Shown here: positions 22,417 through 33,610 of the stretch, piece after piece
Position numbering within the stretch: the stretch's first letter is position 1
Layout of the letters: each line of letters opens with the position of its first letter
Assembly (NCBI GenBank): GCA_030295235.1
Contig: AP026131.1
Location: forward strand, 1,364,001-1,428,000
Reading direction: 5' to 3'
Origin: Fistulifera solaris
Taxonomy: Eukaryota > Bacillariophyta > Bacillariophyceae > Naviculales > Stauroneidaceae
DNA: 64,000 bases
Made by a program: the position numbers and the translations under genes
Notes under the pieces: model-generated
What the model was told of the DNA's origin: nothing
Databases searched by the model: none
What the model saw: only the letters and a program-made list of their open reading frames with translations

Positions 22417-25400
22417 CTAGTGGTTGTTGTTTGCGTTGCGAATGAGGTTGTGTAAGGGCCGAACAAGTTGGGGGTCTTCACTGATGATGTTGAACTCTTT
22501 CACTACCTGTAGAATATTCTAACGAATCCTATAAGGATCCCTGCAGGTAATAGATAGGTTGACAATGTTTTCACTAAATACGATTGATCCTAAGAGTCTT
22601 TCACAAAAGTAAGCCTGTTGCTCATCATCGTTCATTTCCTTCTCTTGTTGGCTTTTCTCTTCAACAAATAAATTCCTACTCTCTACTTGATACTAATCTT
22701 CCACGTCATCTCTCAATGTCGCATCATCATCAGGTTGTTGCACCTCTCATGACTTTGCTAACAATTCCGTCTTGTGAACTATCGGTGTTCAGTTCCTTGA
22801 CTTCACCTCCAACACACTCCTGCTGGCCGAGGATGATCTTCTCTCCATTGATATTCATTATCCAACCTCTAAACTTGTGATATTTCACTCCAACTAATGA
22901 CTTCGTCATGTAATCTGCCATCATATCATCCGTAGGACAGTATTCAATTTCCACTTCTCCTTGCTTAATCAAATCGGTAATGTAGAAATACTTGATATCG
23001 AAATGTCGTGTCCGCTTCCCAGAACTCTCTTTTCCGTTCTCTTCCAACTTCATCGAACTCTGATTGTCTCCGATAAATGATGTTCGCGTTCACTTTAAAT
23101 CCTTGTGCTTCGATAAATCTTTTCGTCCAAATCACTTTCGAAATAATATCATCAATTGACACTAACTCTGCTTCTGTCGAACTTCTCGTGTTCACTTTTT
23201 GCTTTGTCGACACAGATGCAATTGTCCCTTTTCCGAGCGTCATTGTCGCTCCAGTATGACTTTTCATGTCCTTGTGGACCGCAAACGCCGCATCAACATG
23301 CCATTTAATTGTCTGCGTATCGTCTGCTTCAAGCCTCAAAACATCGTTCTGCGTGGCTTTCAAATAACGCAAAACTCTGATTAACTTCTGCCAATCTGCT
23401 TCATTTGGTTCCTTCACTCGTTGCCAAGAACGCGATAGCTGGCTGAATATCTTGTCTCGCCCTTTTACACAAAAACATTCCTTTCATTACGAATGTGTGA
23501 AATACTTCCGCTTTCTTCTTCGATAACGGGGGCTTTTCTCATCAATCTTGAAAAGCTTTTCGGTCCATGGTCCTTTCACTTTCTCATCCAGTTCTTCCGG
23601 GAAATCTTCGACCATTCCTTTCACGTAATCGACCATATCAACTTTCAATACACCGGGCTCGGAATAATCAAGCGTCATAGCAAGATAATCGTGCTTTTTT
23701 CCTCGAGTCCCTTCGACCTTCTTCACAGATCCATATTTTTCCTGCAACCATTTCAGAAAATCATCATTCACTTTCGGATCAACATGGCTCGACTTCAAAT
23801 CATCAACGTGCCACGTGAATTGTATGCTGCTTTCCATTCACCATCCGATTTGCAACGCACGGATCATACGGGTTTAGCTCAAATCCGATCTCTTGAATAT
23901 CTTTCACGAACTTCTTGTAATAAAGTAATGCCGAGGTCAACATTCCGTATAACGCCTTCAGCATAATCACATATAGCACTTTCTCGCCGTTCTCCCAAAC
24001 CACATAGCTTGCGTAGACTTCGGGAGCTATCTCCGACTAGTACGTCAACTAAAAAATCCACGGATCTTCATGATCACTCTTTCTCCGTTCTTCCTCGGAA
24101 CTTCGGTCTGTACAAATGCGTTTGGTACGTCACTTGTCATATTGTCTCTTCCTTGTTTTGCTTCAATCACTCCTGTAATGAAAATAGATTCCAACATCAC
24201 TGTCGGACTTGCCGCTTCTTCTTTCGGCGTGTACGCTCTCTGAGTGCTTCCGTTTGCACAAGTGCGCGCTTTTGCGGTTCCGTCGCGTTTCTCCGCTAAA
24301 AATATGAGGCTCTCCATAGCCCTTTGCTTCTCGGTGGGTGTCAGATCTTCAACTCTGGTCGGTTCGAATGTCGTTCGGTCATGCAACTGTTTCATTTCAT
24401 CATAGACCGCGTCTTCACCCTTTTTACCAAGTACTTTCAGTCCTTTCTTCAGACTGTAGGTTTGCGCAAACTGCTGCGCTTCCTTTGCTTGCCACTTTTG
24501 TTGATCATACACATGATCATCGCAATCAATATTGCTTCCTCTCGGGTATACTCAGTTGCTTCATGCTCTTGGCGTAATAATATGGCACTGATGTAAGCTA
24601 TACTTGCTCGGCTTCTTCACCGTTCGACCGCTTCGTGTCTTCTGCACATCTTCTTCGTCATTCACGACGTTGTCTTCTTCGACATTTTCTTCTGCTTCCG
24701 GCGATGGTTGGATTGTCCTCTTCGACTTCCTTGACTTCTTCGTCTTCGCTCTCTGCATTATCATCTTCTTCTTCGACGCTTTCTCCATCATTCACGATGT
24801 CATTATCTTCTTCAAAATATTCCTCTTCGGCTGGCTCGTCATAATAGCCGTCGTCTTCTTCATTTGCGACGTCAGTTTCGCCAAGAATTTCTGCTATTTC
24901 ATTCACATCGACGTAATCTTCTTGATCTTCGTCTTCATCGGCTTCAATTTTCGCATTTTCTTGTTCCACGAGTTCTTCTTCGTCGTCTTCTCCGACTTCT
25001 GAATCTTCCTCACGACTCACTCCTGCAATCCAAGCAGCGTCGTAAAGTACAGCTCCACACTTAGTTTCGACTTTCAATCCTTTCGGCATCTGTTCTTTTT
25101 CTGCCATTCTCTCGACTTGTTCGATCACTTGCTCTGTCGCAACTGGTGTAACTCGGTTTCGATTGATCGTTCTTCCGGTGCTCAAATCCATGAGCTCATG
25201 TCCTCCTTGATGATTTGCCAGTGGACGTAAATAGATGCAATCCAAAGTGCGCGGATCTACCGAATTCTTCTGTTTCGGGCTCCGTATGCTTCTGCACGTA
25301 AGTGCCAAACGGGATTTTGCAATGTTTCTCGTAGTCCAATACCTCTTGATGCATAATCATTCTCGGGCTAAAATTCTGAGAGATCCCATTCTTCGATGGA

Positions 25401-28400
25401 AAGTAGTTCAAGTGGCGGGCTGCGTTGAACGCTAAGTGCTTCACCATTAGTCTCGGTAGACGTTTGTATGGGAGTCGATGGTACACCGCCCTGTATCTCT
25501 CTTTCAATACACGATTGTTTCGCTCGGCTTCTGGCACATGCTCTTGTGCTTCCGCAAAATTCATTCTGACATGAAATTCATCTTCAATGTCGTCTTGGAG
25601 TGCACGGTATTCATTATCGCATCGGATCTCAACAATACGAAAGCCTGCCGCATTGTAAATCCGGAATACATCCTTGAGTGCTCCCTTGTAAACTTCGCTT
25701 GTCAAGTTTCCAATCCACTGCACGGTGCGATAGCGGATGTTCAGCGAAATTGTTCCCAAAAAAGTAAAGGCCGTTAACCTTCAACGTATCCATGCATAGG
25801 ATAACTCTGTGCTGCTTCTGATAGATGGCAGCTGGTACCGCTGACGTAATCGGGAGACAACCGGTGCTGGTTTCTTTCGTGTTGTCTTCCCCTTGAGGCT
25901 TCCTATGTCGGGTCCAAAAATCTGTTCTGCGAGCTGTATGTCTTCCGTCGTGACGGGATTGTTCCGAATAATATTCATTCGGATGATTGCTCGGAAATCG
26001 TCCAACGATGGTGTTCCGATTGCGTGATATAAATCTCTTGCTCGCTTCTCTTTCAAATTGACGGTGCGTGTAAAACGCCTTGTTTTCCTCCACGGAATTC
26101 ATGAACTGATACTCAGTGTTCGTTCGCATTGTCGGCTTAAATATATAAAGGTCATTACCATCGTTGACAAACTTCACCGTTTTGTTCGGTAAGTGTACAT
26201 TGAATGCCGATTGCTCGTGATCGATGCGTGATCTTGTAGCGTCTTGCAACTTCTCCAAAGTTGAACACGTTAATGATGCCCTCAGGGCTAAACCAAACTT
26301 CACCCCATCCAGGAAGATTTGCTTTCAAGTTTGACGTCATCATTCCACCATTTGTTGACACATTGATTTGATCGTCAACTTCTCTAATGTCGGTGACTAG
26401 CTTCTCATTGCAGAAAATCGTTGTCGTAGATCCCGTATCCAACAAGATCCAGTCTCGAGTATCCCACTTGCTCTGGAACAATTGCATAGCTTCAATCTGC
26501 GCGCCTGACCATGCCGTGCTGCTTGGTGCTTTCTGCTCTTCTGCATTATTTCCAGCTACGTTCGCATTTGACTGCTCTTCGTTTGCTTTTGCCTTGTTGA
26601 TCGCCCCATTCCGACTTCGGCTTGTCCTTGTATCGACAGTTCGGCGACTTGTGCCCTGCTTTTCCACAGCAGTAACATTTTCCTTCCATTTGCGCAAAGG
26701 ATAATTTAGGGTTTTCTTCTTCTTCGTTCGAATCTTTTTCTTCTTTCTTCTTGTCATTATTCTTCTTGTGCTCTGACGGCTTCTTGTCAAACTTGTGATT
26801 ACTCATCACAGTGACAGCCTGGACGACAGTTTTCGGGTATTGATCATTCCCGAGCGAGTACTGGGTGTTCAATCCACCCAAGATTGACCCGTATTTGCTC
26901 CTGTCCGAGTTGGCAATAATCATGTATGCCATAAACTGCTCGAATACTTCTTCGTCCTTCATCTTGAGTTGTTCCTTCAACTTCGGTAGCACAATTGGAC
27001 CGCCAATCTGCGATTCCAAAACTTCTCTGACTGACTTGAACCTTTTCATGTAGTCGTTGAGACTTTCATTCTCTTTCTGCTTGCATTCGATCATGTTTCG
27101 GAATGCATCGTATATCGTCGTCATCGGGTATCGGCTTTCTTGGTAGCTCATTGCATGCACTTGAATAGCCTTCAATAGTTCAATTGGATTGTCTTCGATC
27201 TTCTCCTTGAAGTCTTTTTCTCTGCTGGAGTTTCTGTTGCAGTGCTAGTGAGCACATCTCCCACATCAATCCATACGCTTTCGTCTTTGTGTTCACGTAA
27301 TGTCCATATCGACGTTGATGCTGCGCTCGTAATCTTCTTTGAATTTCAATTCAAACTCTCTGTTCTCAGCCGCCTTTTTCTCCGCTTCTGTTTGTCTGCT
27401 GTATTTTAGCTTGGGCTCAAACTGTGTGAAATCGATATCTTTTATCTCGTTCAATGCTTTGGCCACATCGGCGCCCGTGATCCCACTGCTTGATGTGGTT
27501 GATCATGAATTCTTTTGTCGTATCAAAGTCTGACGACTGCTTTGCTGACCCAATGTAAAACTTGTAGTCTTTGATGTCTTTCTTCTTGGCGTAGGGCTTC
27601 TCACTGTTGCCTCGTCCCGACTTCGGTCGGTTGGACTGCTGCCCTCTTCCGCCTCCTTTGCCTCTACCTCTTCCACTCATGGCGATTTTAGGCTTTCAGG
27701 ATGTATTGCGGTGATTGTAAACTCAGTTACGTTCTCTTTTGGCTTGGCTGTTGGCTTGTGCTGATGACGTTGCACTTTCGGTGCTTTTCAATTCTTTTTC
27801 CGTGCCTTTTGTGAAAGACTGTTGAACTCTTTCACTACCTGTAGAATATTCTAACGAATCCTATAAGGATCCCTGCAGGTAATAGATAGGTTGACAATGT
27901 TTTCACTAAATACGATTGATCCTAAGAGTCTTTCACAAAAGTAAGCCTGTTGCTCATCATCGTTCATTTCCTTCTCTTGTTGGCTTTTCTCTTCAACAAA
28001 TAAATTCCTACTCTCTACTTGATACTAATCTTCCACGTCATCTCTCAATGTCGCATCATCATCAGGTTGTTGCACCTCTCATGACTTTGCTAACAATTCC
28101 GTCTTGTGAACTATCGGTGTTCAGTTCCTTGACTTCACCTCCAACAGATGAGTTGCACAAGCAGATTGCGACGAACGGATGACGAGACAAGCGGATCTGG
28201 ACCTTCTACTTGGTCCCCGACAAATTGAGGTTGGGTTGCATGATTGAAGCCACCTTCGTGCTCAACAAGCCGATCTTCGTAATCAATTTCCACATTATCG
28301 TTGTCAATGATAAAATTGTGTAGCATGCAACTCACCATAAAGATTCGTTGGATCTTTTGTGACCATATGCCATCTTACTTCGAAAGATACGAAATTTCGT

Positions 28401-29365
28401 TGTTAGGCGACCAAAAGTCATCTCGATTCGAATCCTCAGCTGAGAAAGAAAGAAATTGAAATTTTTCTGAGCGTCCGTCAAACCATTGCCGCTAAAAGGG
28501 ATAAGAGAATAGTTTGTGAGTGGGTATGCGGAGTCGGCCACTATATAGAAGTCCTTATCAAGCTCATCTCTTGCGAGTCCACGGAGCCAATCAGTGAGGG
28601 CCGGAGACATATCCAAAGCAACACTGTCGCTTGTCTTTCCTGGGGCAGCCACATTTGCATAGGTAAATCGCAATTTTGGATCGCACATGCACTGAGTGTT
28701 GATTCCATAGCAACCGTAATGCTCCGACCAATAATCTCGGCACACTTTCAACTTCGGTTTGTCAACTGCGATCATATACCCATCTAAGCATCCAACCACC
28801 CCGTAAAACACTCCTTTTGCATCGCTGAGTTCATTGAAGCCCACTGCGGCGGCAGTGAGCTCGTCTTTTGTTTTCGGGAGCTGCAACCACATCTCCGGTG
28901 TATCAAGACATGCATTGAAGAACACATCGAGGGCTCGATCAATGGAGGCTCGTCGCGGACCGAACGTATCTTCCAAACTCTTCTCCTTCTCTCCTCCAAG
29001 GAACCGAAGGCTCATTGCAACCACCATTTCCGGCGAAATGTAAAGCAATGGGTCGCCGGTCGAGTTGAGAGATTTCGTTTTATGAAGACGATTTTCTCTC
29101 CAAGAAGATGCACCAGATATTGAAATGACGAGTACGTCATGTGATATCGATTTTGGAAGCCAGAATCACGACATTCGTAAAGGTGTTGACAAAATATCTT
29201 TCGGGCAATGTGCCGCTTTAGATCTCGCCTCTTTGGTTGTCGTAAACGTCGCCGACGACGGATTCTCCGCACCGTCAAAGTACTGAGTTGAAACTGCAAT
29301 TGAATAAGTTGCAGCAATACCAAGTCGTCCGTTGTTTCAAATGAGAATGCGATATGAAGAAACAA
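22417..29365 (-). CDS. PIF/Harbinger DDE transposase (DDE_Tnp_4), split by copia insertion
   Basis: Minus strand. The conserved core contains GCLDGYMIAV (first Asp), FYIVADSAYPL (second Asp) and LRIRIEMTFGRL (Glu), the DDE triad of PIF/Harbinger. Upstream is an Arg-rich helix and HMTYSSFQYLVHLLG. Two frame breaks coincide with T runs on the plus strand (29092-29095 and 28355-28358); one added base each restores MAYGHKKIQRIFMVSCMLHN. The coding frame reaches 28147, where the copia element intervenes, and resumes exactly in frame at 22487 for about 22 codons to a TAG at 22419-22417. The start is unclear: the frame is open to a TAA near 29380 without an ATG, so a short 5' exon may exist. Confidence 0.8.
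22483..22487. repeat. Target-site duplication, left copy (GATGA)
   Basis: 5-bp direct repeat matching 28147-28151 on the other side of the copia element. Confidence 0.9.
22488..22814 (-). repeat. 3' LTR of the copia element
   Basis: 327 bases, identical by eye to 27820-28146. The polyprotein stop lies inside it, at about 22730. Confidence 0.95.
22730..27680 (-). CDS. Copia Gag-Pol polyprotein (with frame breaks)
   Basis: ATG 27680 opens a basic Gly/Arg-rich N-terminus (MSGRGRGKGGGRGQQ). The Gag body follows (YPMTTIYDAFRNMIECKQKE), then a zinc knuckle CYCCGKAGHKSPNC near 26620-26680, an aspartic protease (LLDTGSTTTIF) near 26430, a pre-integrase/integrase region 25200-26110 with CDNEYRALQDD and AERNNRVLKERY, and a long Glu/Asp-rich spacer about 24660-25050. 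Reverse transcriptase follows (TWHVDDLKSSHVDP near 23770-23815), then RNase H (WHVDAAFAVHKDMKSHTGA; SSTEAELVSIDDI) and a copia-type tail (VEIEYCPTDDMMADYMTKSL). Several frame changes occur (near 27200-27400, 26150-26550, 25780, 24560, 24000, 23480 and 23050). Because the LTRs are identical, many may be assembly errors rather than age. Confidence 0.85.
27806..27819 (-). other. Putative primer-binding site, self-complementary to the LTR
   Basis: In element sense the base directly after the 5' LTR begins GTCTTTCACAAAAG. It lacks the TGG start expected for pairing with a tRNA 3' CCA end. It is perfectly complementary over 14 bases to CTTTTGTGAAAGAC within the LTR (27941-27928), 108 bases upstream in the transcript. 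Confidence 0.55.
27820..28146 (-). repeat. 5' LTR of the copia element
   Basis: 327 bases. Contains at 27928-27941 the 14-base complement of the sequence that directly follows the LTR at the primer-binding position (27806-27819). Confidence 0.95.
28147..28151. repeat. Target-site duplication, right copy (GATGA)
   Basis: Matches 22483-22487. Confidence 0.9.
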
Positions 29366-29634
29366 ATGAATGATCTGTTATGGGCGACAAAAGATTGATG
29401 AAATGATTTGAATAACAAATGCCTTCGAATGCAAAAAAATGATGCCAATTCTCAAGGCATTTGTAAGGGAAAAAAGAAGATTTTTACTTAACAAATTTTA
29501 GTGTCGTAGAGATATTCCACTAAAGGCCATGGACGTCCAAATTTTTTGATAACATGCTGTCCGTCCATTCGTCCTTGCTCCATGGCCGTGGACCTGTCCA
29601 TGGACAGAAAAAATTTCGATAATTTTGGCCCTAA

Positions 29635-30145
29635 GACGTAAGACGTGAAGACCACTTGGCTTTTCGACGACGACTCCTCCCTCGTAAAAAGTGCCGACAA
29701 GCCGGCCATGTACGCTTTTGATTATTGATTTGGCATTGAAAGTACCGGTACAGGTACCTAAATTAGCTTAATGTGAAAAGGGGCCGACTGAAACGTTTGT
29801 TCCGTGAATGCAGCTTCCGTTTCCTTGTTCTTTGCTTCTATGGTTAACAGAAAACTGAAACAGGTACGGTGCCTGGTAACTGGTAATGTGTACTGTGTAC
29901 TTCAAGCGGTTTATGCTCGATCTACAGAAAACAGTATTCACCACACTGTAGTTCTGCGGTACAGGTACTGCTGCAAACCTCAACACATGATCTACCACGA
30001 TTTAGTCTTGTGTGCAAAGTGTCCCGTTTGTTCGTTCTTCCAACGTAGCACCTCATTGTTGTTCGCTTTTGTCCGTTTCATTTTTGTTTCCGAGCAAACC
30101 TTGCATATCGCCAAAGTTTGATTCTTTATTAGTTATTTCATCAAC
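29635..30145. other. Intergenic with GTACC motifs
   Basis: About 510 bases upstream of the DUF285 gene. At 29742-29758 sits a GTACCGGTACAGGTACC cluster; further GTAC-rich bits occur at 29860-29900. Probably holds the promoter of the gene at 30146. Confidence 0.4.
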
Positions 30146-31027
30146 ATGGATAATAATGCAGGAAGTCTTTCCACTCTCCTTGCGAGCGCAGCGGCATATT
30201 CTTGCAATGCCACGAAGCGTTCTCCTGTTTGTCCCGAGGAAGTGCGAATCTTCAATAACAAAGTTGATCTTCGGCTAGCTTCGAGGGAGTATATGGAGGA
30301 ACCATCTGGTTTGCCACCCAACTGCTGGGACGTATCGGAAGTGACAGACTTCAGCGACTTACTTCGAGAAATGCCAACTTTCAATGAACCCATTGGTAAC
30401 TGGGATACTTCAGCCGTCACTAACATGGCCAATCTGTTAGTGCGTTCTCCATCATTCAACCAGAATATCGGCAATTGGGATACATCCACTGTCACCAGTA
30501 TGTATGGAATGTTTGCGGATGCTTCCTCATTCAACCAAAACATCGGTAACTGGGACACCGCTAAGGTCACCAACATGGGATTTATGTTCTTCGGTGCAAA
30601 AGCATTTAATCAAAACATTGGCAAATGGAAAACGAAAGCTGTCACCAGCATGGAAGTTATGTTCAATGGGGCTGAAACATTCAACCATGACATTGGCGAC
30701 TGGGATACAGCCGCAGTTGTCAACATGTACGGAATGTTCACTGGTGCTTCGGCATTTAATCAGAACATTGGTGAGTGGAACACATCAGCCGTCCTTTCCA
30801 TGTATCAAATGTTTTATGATGCTGTGGCATTCAACCAAGACATTGGTGGGTGGGACACAACATCCGTCCTTGACATGTATGAAATGTTTGGCAATGCTGA
30901 AAAATTTAGTCAAAACTTGTGCGCTTGGAGGGGATCGCCCGCAGATAAAAGGGAAATGTTTGTTGGTAGTGCTTGTGATTTTCCTGGCACACCGACCAAC
31001 ACGGAATTTTGCACACCATGCACATAG
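30146..31027 (+). CDS. DUF285 / BspA-like leucine-rich repeat protein
   Basis: ATG 30146, 293 residues, intact. After about 75 residues of non-repeat sequence come seven full 25-residue DUF285 repeats (pattern [20 protein letters not shown]) and a partial eighth (FSQNLCAW), closed by a Cys-containing cap ([12 protein letters not shown]). DUF285, first described from Mycoplasma surface lipoproteins, is a BspA-like LRR and is abundant in diatoms and other algae, where function is unknown; surface recognition is often suggested. No convincing signal peptide or membrane segment is visible, unlike secreted relatives. DNA fragments of this gene recur, broken, at about 33360-33610 and 35810-36050. 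Confidence 0.85.
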   Translation: MDNNAGSLSTLLASAAAYSCNATKRSPVCPEEVRIFNNKVDLRLASREYMEEPSGLPPNCWDVSEVTDFSDLLREMPTFNEPIGNWDTSAVTNMANLLVRSPSFNQNIGNWDTSTVTSMYGMFADASSFNQNIGNWDTAKVTNMGFMFFGAKAFNQNIGKWKTKAVTSMEVMFNGAETFNHDIGDWDTAAVVNMYGMFTGASAFNQNIGEWNTSAVLSMYQMFYDAVAFNQDIGGWDTTSVLDMYEMFGNAEKFSQNLCAWRGSPADKREMFVGSACDFPGTPTNTEFCTPCT

Positions 31028-31528
31028 CTAGAGAGGGAGAGGGGAGGCTGAGAGAATGAGAATGCTGCAGTTACATTGAACCTAAATATTTCGAATTCTG
31101 TCAGAGGTCAGAGTGTACAAGTACCGGTACCAGTACCGTAGAAATGAGTTGTGTCCTCCTTGTTCCTTGGTGTTTGTTGCTCGATGTGGGCTTAAATGTA
31201 GAGTTCCTCCTGAATTTTCTATGCCGAAGTAATAACATGACAAAAGTCTGTATTTGTTATTTTGTACTCCGTATTTGTTATTTGTAATTGGTAATATAGT
31301 CTGTAGTCTGTAGGCTCGAGTATCGAGTATCGATGAGTCACGAGTCACGAACCGCTGGATGTTCCATGTTCAGTATGGCCTCGTCGTAAGTTGTCAGGAT
31401 TTTTTTCTTTCTGACGACTAGAAGCACTCTTCACTGTGCACAGGTCAAGGCATGGTGATGGTGGATGGTGGATGGTGAGTGGTGAGCCGGGGGCGTAAAT
31501 ACTTGTACCTCAATCCTACGTACTTGCA
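31028..31528. other. Intergenic with GTACCGGTAC motifs
   Basis: About 500 bases with a GTACCGGTACCAGTACCG patch at 31121-31138 and short ATGGTGGATGGTG-like simple repeats near 31455-31480. No gene supported. Confidence 0.4.
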
Positions 31529-31772
31529 GTACTCCGGACTCCGGAGTCCGGATTAGCTCGTTTCTCACTCATGCGGATTGGTACTGGTACGGTACACAGT
31601 ACGGTATCCAGTACCGGTACCTCTTGTCTCGTTACATAGTCACACGTCACACCCGTTTTCCACGACTGACTCCTGCTCGCAAAGATCTTGCATCTTACTT
31701 GGACGCTCGTCCAAAGGTTTATTTTTTTTACTAAGAAAAAACTGAAATACCTATAAGTATTCCAACTCCACC

Positions 31773-33045
31773 ATGAAGTGTAAACCTGACGTTTCAATTG
31801 ACCAGGTAAAAGCAAAGCGGCAAAGCGAAGATGATGAGGATTCATATGTCGCAATGGATTCATCAGTCGTAATGGTAGAAGAAATGCTAAGTAGCGAATA
31901 CGACACAGAAGAAGATGGCAATCTTCCGGCCGAGCATGCACCACATCCGGCTCCGCAACCCGCCGAGCAAGATCCACATCCGGCACCACAATCCGCCAAA
32001 CGGTGGAACGATTATCCGCTGAAAGATATTACGGAACCGCACGAACATGATGTTTTATGTGGGCGTGGCGGTGAGTATAGCGTATGGTGGAATATGGTTT
32101 GTTGGATGTACAATTACTTGTGCTTAATTTTTTTTTGCTCGTCGTTACAGGACATTCGAATAACCACAAAGGTAATAAGAATTTTAGGGAGATGGTCGAA
32201 GGTTTTAAAAAAGAATACATCGGGTTAATAAAAATGGACAAGACGAAATTAGCCGAATACATTGTCGATGCTTGGAGAGACCAAGATCCTCCCGGACGTT
32301 TCTTGAAAAGGACGAGGCTGGAAAGTGGTATGAGGTGGGAGATGATATTGCTAGAGGAAAAACGAGCCAGGCGCTCCGCGAAAAGAAACCAACGAAGGGA
32401 AAGCGGTTTGATGTGGGAGACAAAAAAGCGTTAGAACCGAAACAAGACGAATTCGTAAGTCGGTGTGCAATTGAGTCTACATGAATTATTGTAACAACAA
32501 CAAACTGATTTAGATTCTTTGAACAGGGAGAATTCGAGAAGTCAGACGAAGCACAGTTCACTCCGTTTGGTGAGGAAGCAAACTCGCTAAATGATGAACT
32601 TGGTCTTCATTTTGATCGAGAAGAGAGCTTTGCTTGTGATTTCCCATCTTGCTCAACCTTGCTTTGCAATGATAACTTGGTCTTGACCCCCGGTGACGTG
32701 TCCAGTTGTTACATAGATAGCTCGGAGAACAGTGACGAGAGCCCACGAGGAGTTATACTAACCCATGATTTGCTCGAGAGAGATATGTCCTACAATTTTG
32801 GACATAATAAGGCATTTGAAGAAGATTTAGATTGGGAGGTTTCATGCTTGAAGCGCAAATCAAACACAGGTTTGCAGGTTGATTCTACCAAGCGCAAACC
32901 GCACGAGGTGCCATGGCGTAAGGCGGTTATGTTGAAGCGTGTCGAACCAGCATTAGATGATACACATACAAATAGTATGAGGACTATGGATGAGGAAATA
33001 AGGGTTTTGAGTCTTGAACTTGAGAAGAAGGCAAGTCTACTTTGA
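31773..33045 (+). CDS. DUF6824-domain protein, copy A
   Basis: Exons 31773-32070, 32151-32454 and 32527-33045; introns 32071-32150 and 32455-32526 are GT-AG. ATG 31773. Residues 20-60 are acidic/Ser-rich; 60-80 is a [15 protein letters not shown] repeat whose DNA is the reverse complement of the Cys/Gly repeat in the YHYH gene. The DUF6824 domain spans the first splice: HDVLCGRGG|HSNNHKGNKNFREMV, then DKTKLAEYIVDAWRDQDPPGRFL. The A run 32306-32309 is one base short compared with copy B; adding it gives KDEAGKWYEVGDD and a full domain of KTSQALREKKPTKGK type. The C-terminus is acidic then basic, ending in a short coiled coil. DUF6824 is strongly expanded in diatoms, probably nuclear; its biochemical role is unknown. 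Confidence 0.8.
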
Positions 33046-33359
33046 TCTCAGAACATCCGACCAGGGTGTGTATTTTTCACTTCTGCCCTGGACGAGTTCA
33101 GATATCTGGCCTTCCAATCAGTTGAGTCCTAAGGTAGGAGTTATGAATAGGTAGAACAAAAAGTTATCCAGTCGATCTTCTTATCTTAGTTCCTATCGTA
33201 TCTGGATGATTCATTCGATCCGTGTTGATGAGTTCGTGGACTACGTACAAGTAGTGCAATTAAAATGTGAGGCAAGCAAAACGGACGAACAAGACTGACC
33301 GTCATGAGTCACGGTTATGTTCGTTGGTGCTTATTACTCCGTATTATATAATGCTGAAA

Positions 33360-33610
33360 TGCATTCGATCAAAATATTGGCATCGGAAAAGTAAACCTGT
33401 CACCAGCAGGGAAGTGATGATCACTGGAGAAGTGTTCAACCGTAACATTGGTGACTGGGATGCATCCGCCGTCATCAACATGAACGCGGAATGTTCACGG
33501 ATGCTTCGGTATTTTGAATCAGACCATCGGGTAATGGAACACATCCTGTCAATTCCATGTATCAAAGATTTTATGATGATGTGATATTCAACCAAGATAC
33601 TGGCGGTTGC
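33360..33610 (+). pseudogene. DUF285 gene fragment, copy A
   Basis: DNA is recognisably derived from about 30600-30850 of the intact DUF285 gene: FDQNIG-like, VTSREVM, VFNRNIGDWDASAVINMN, then frame loss and stops. Too short and broken to encode a protein. Confidence 0.75.

Larger units (their letters stand above)
22488..28146 (-). mobile_element. Ty1/copia (CoDi-like) LTR retrotransposon, 5659 bp
   Basis: Two identical 327-bp LTRs (22488-22814, 27820-28146), each TG...CA on the plus strand, with GATGA duplicated on both flanks. The coding strand is minus, so 27820-28146 is the 5' LTR. Domain order Gag, zinc knuckle, protease, integrase, RT, RNase H defines Ty1/copia; the TWHVDDLKSSH form of the RT active site and the acidic spacer resemble diatom CoDi elements as I know them. 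LTR identity indicates a recent insertion. It lies inside the transposase gene of a Harbinger element. Confidence 0.95.
20650..29631 (-). mobile_element. PIF/Harbinger-type DNA transposon (interrupted by a copia element)
   Basis: The ends are imperfect inverted repeats. Left: GGGTCTATCTTATCG. Right, reverse-complemented: GGGCCAAAATTATCG. Each is followed after about 27 bases by GTCCATGGAC (20677-20686 and 29596-29605). The flanking TAA at 20647-20649 and 29632-29634 is the 3-bp target duplication expected of PIF/Harbinger. The subterminal regions are packed with further TCCATGGAC-like palindromes, likely transposase-binding sites. Inside are an accessory gene (+) and a DDE transposase (-), tail to tail. 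Removing the inserted copia element and its duplicated GATGA leaves about 3.3 kb, a normal size for the family. Confidence 0.85.

Noticed and set aside
22584-22880. Plus-strand open frame of about 98 codons repeated at 27916-28182
   Set aside because: It lies inside the two identical LTRs, antisense to the element, with no known LTR-encoded protein.
24604-25002. Phe/Ser-rich plus-strand open frames inside the copia element
   Set aside because: They are the complement of the Glu/Asp-rich spacer of the polyprotein.
31751-31999. Minus-strand open frame reading as a Cys/Gly repeat protein, opposite DUF6824 copy A (also 34384-34698 opposite copy B)
   Set aside because: No signal peptide or continuation outside the repeat, and the plus-strand frame is a spliced, conserved gene. 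The antisense frame is a by-product of the shared repeat, reported as a finding instead.
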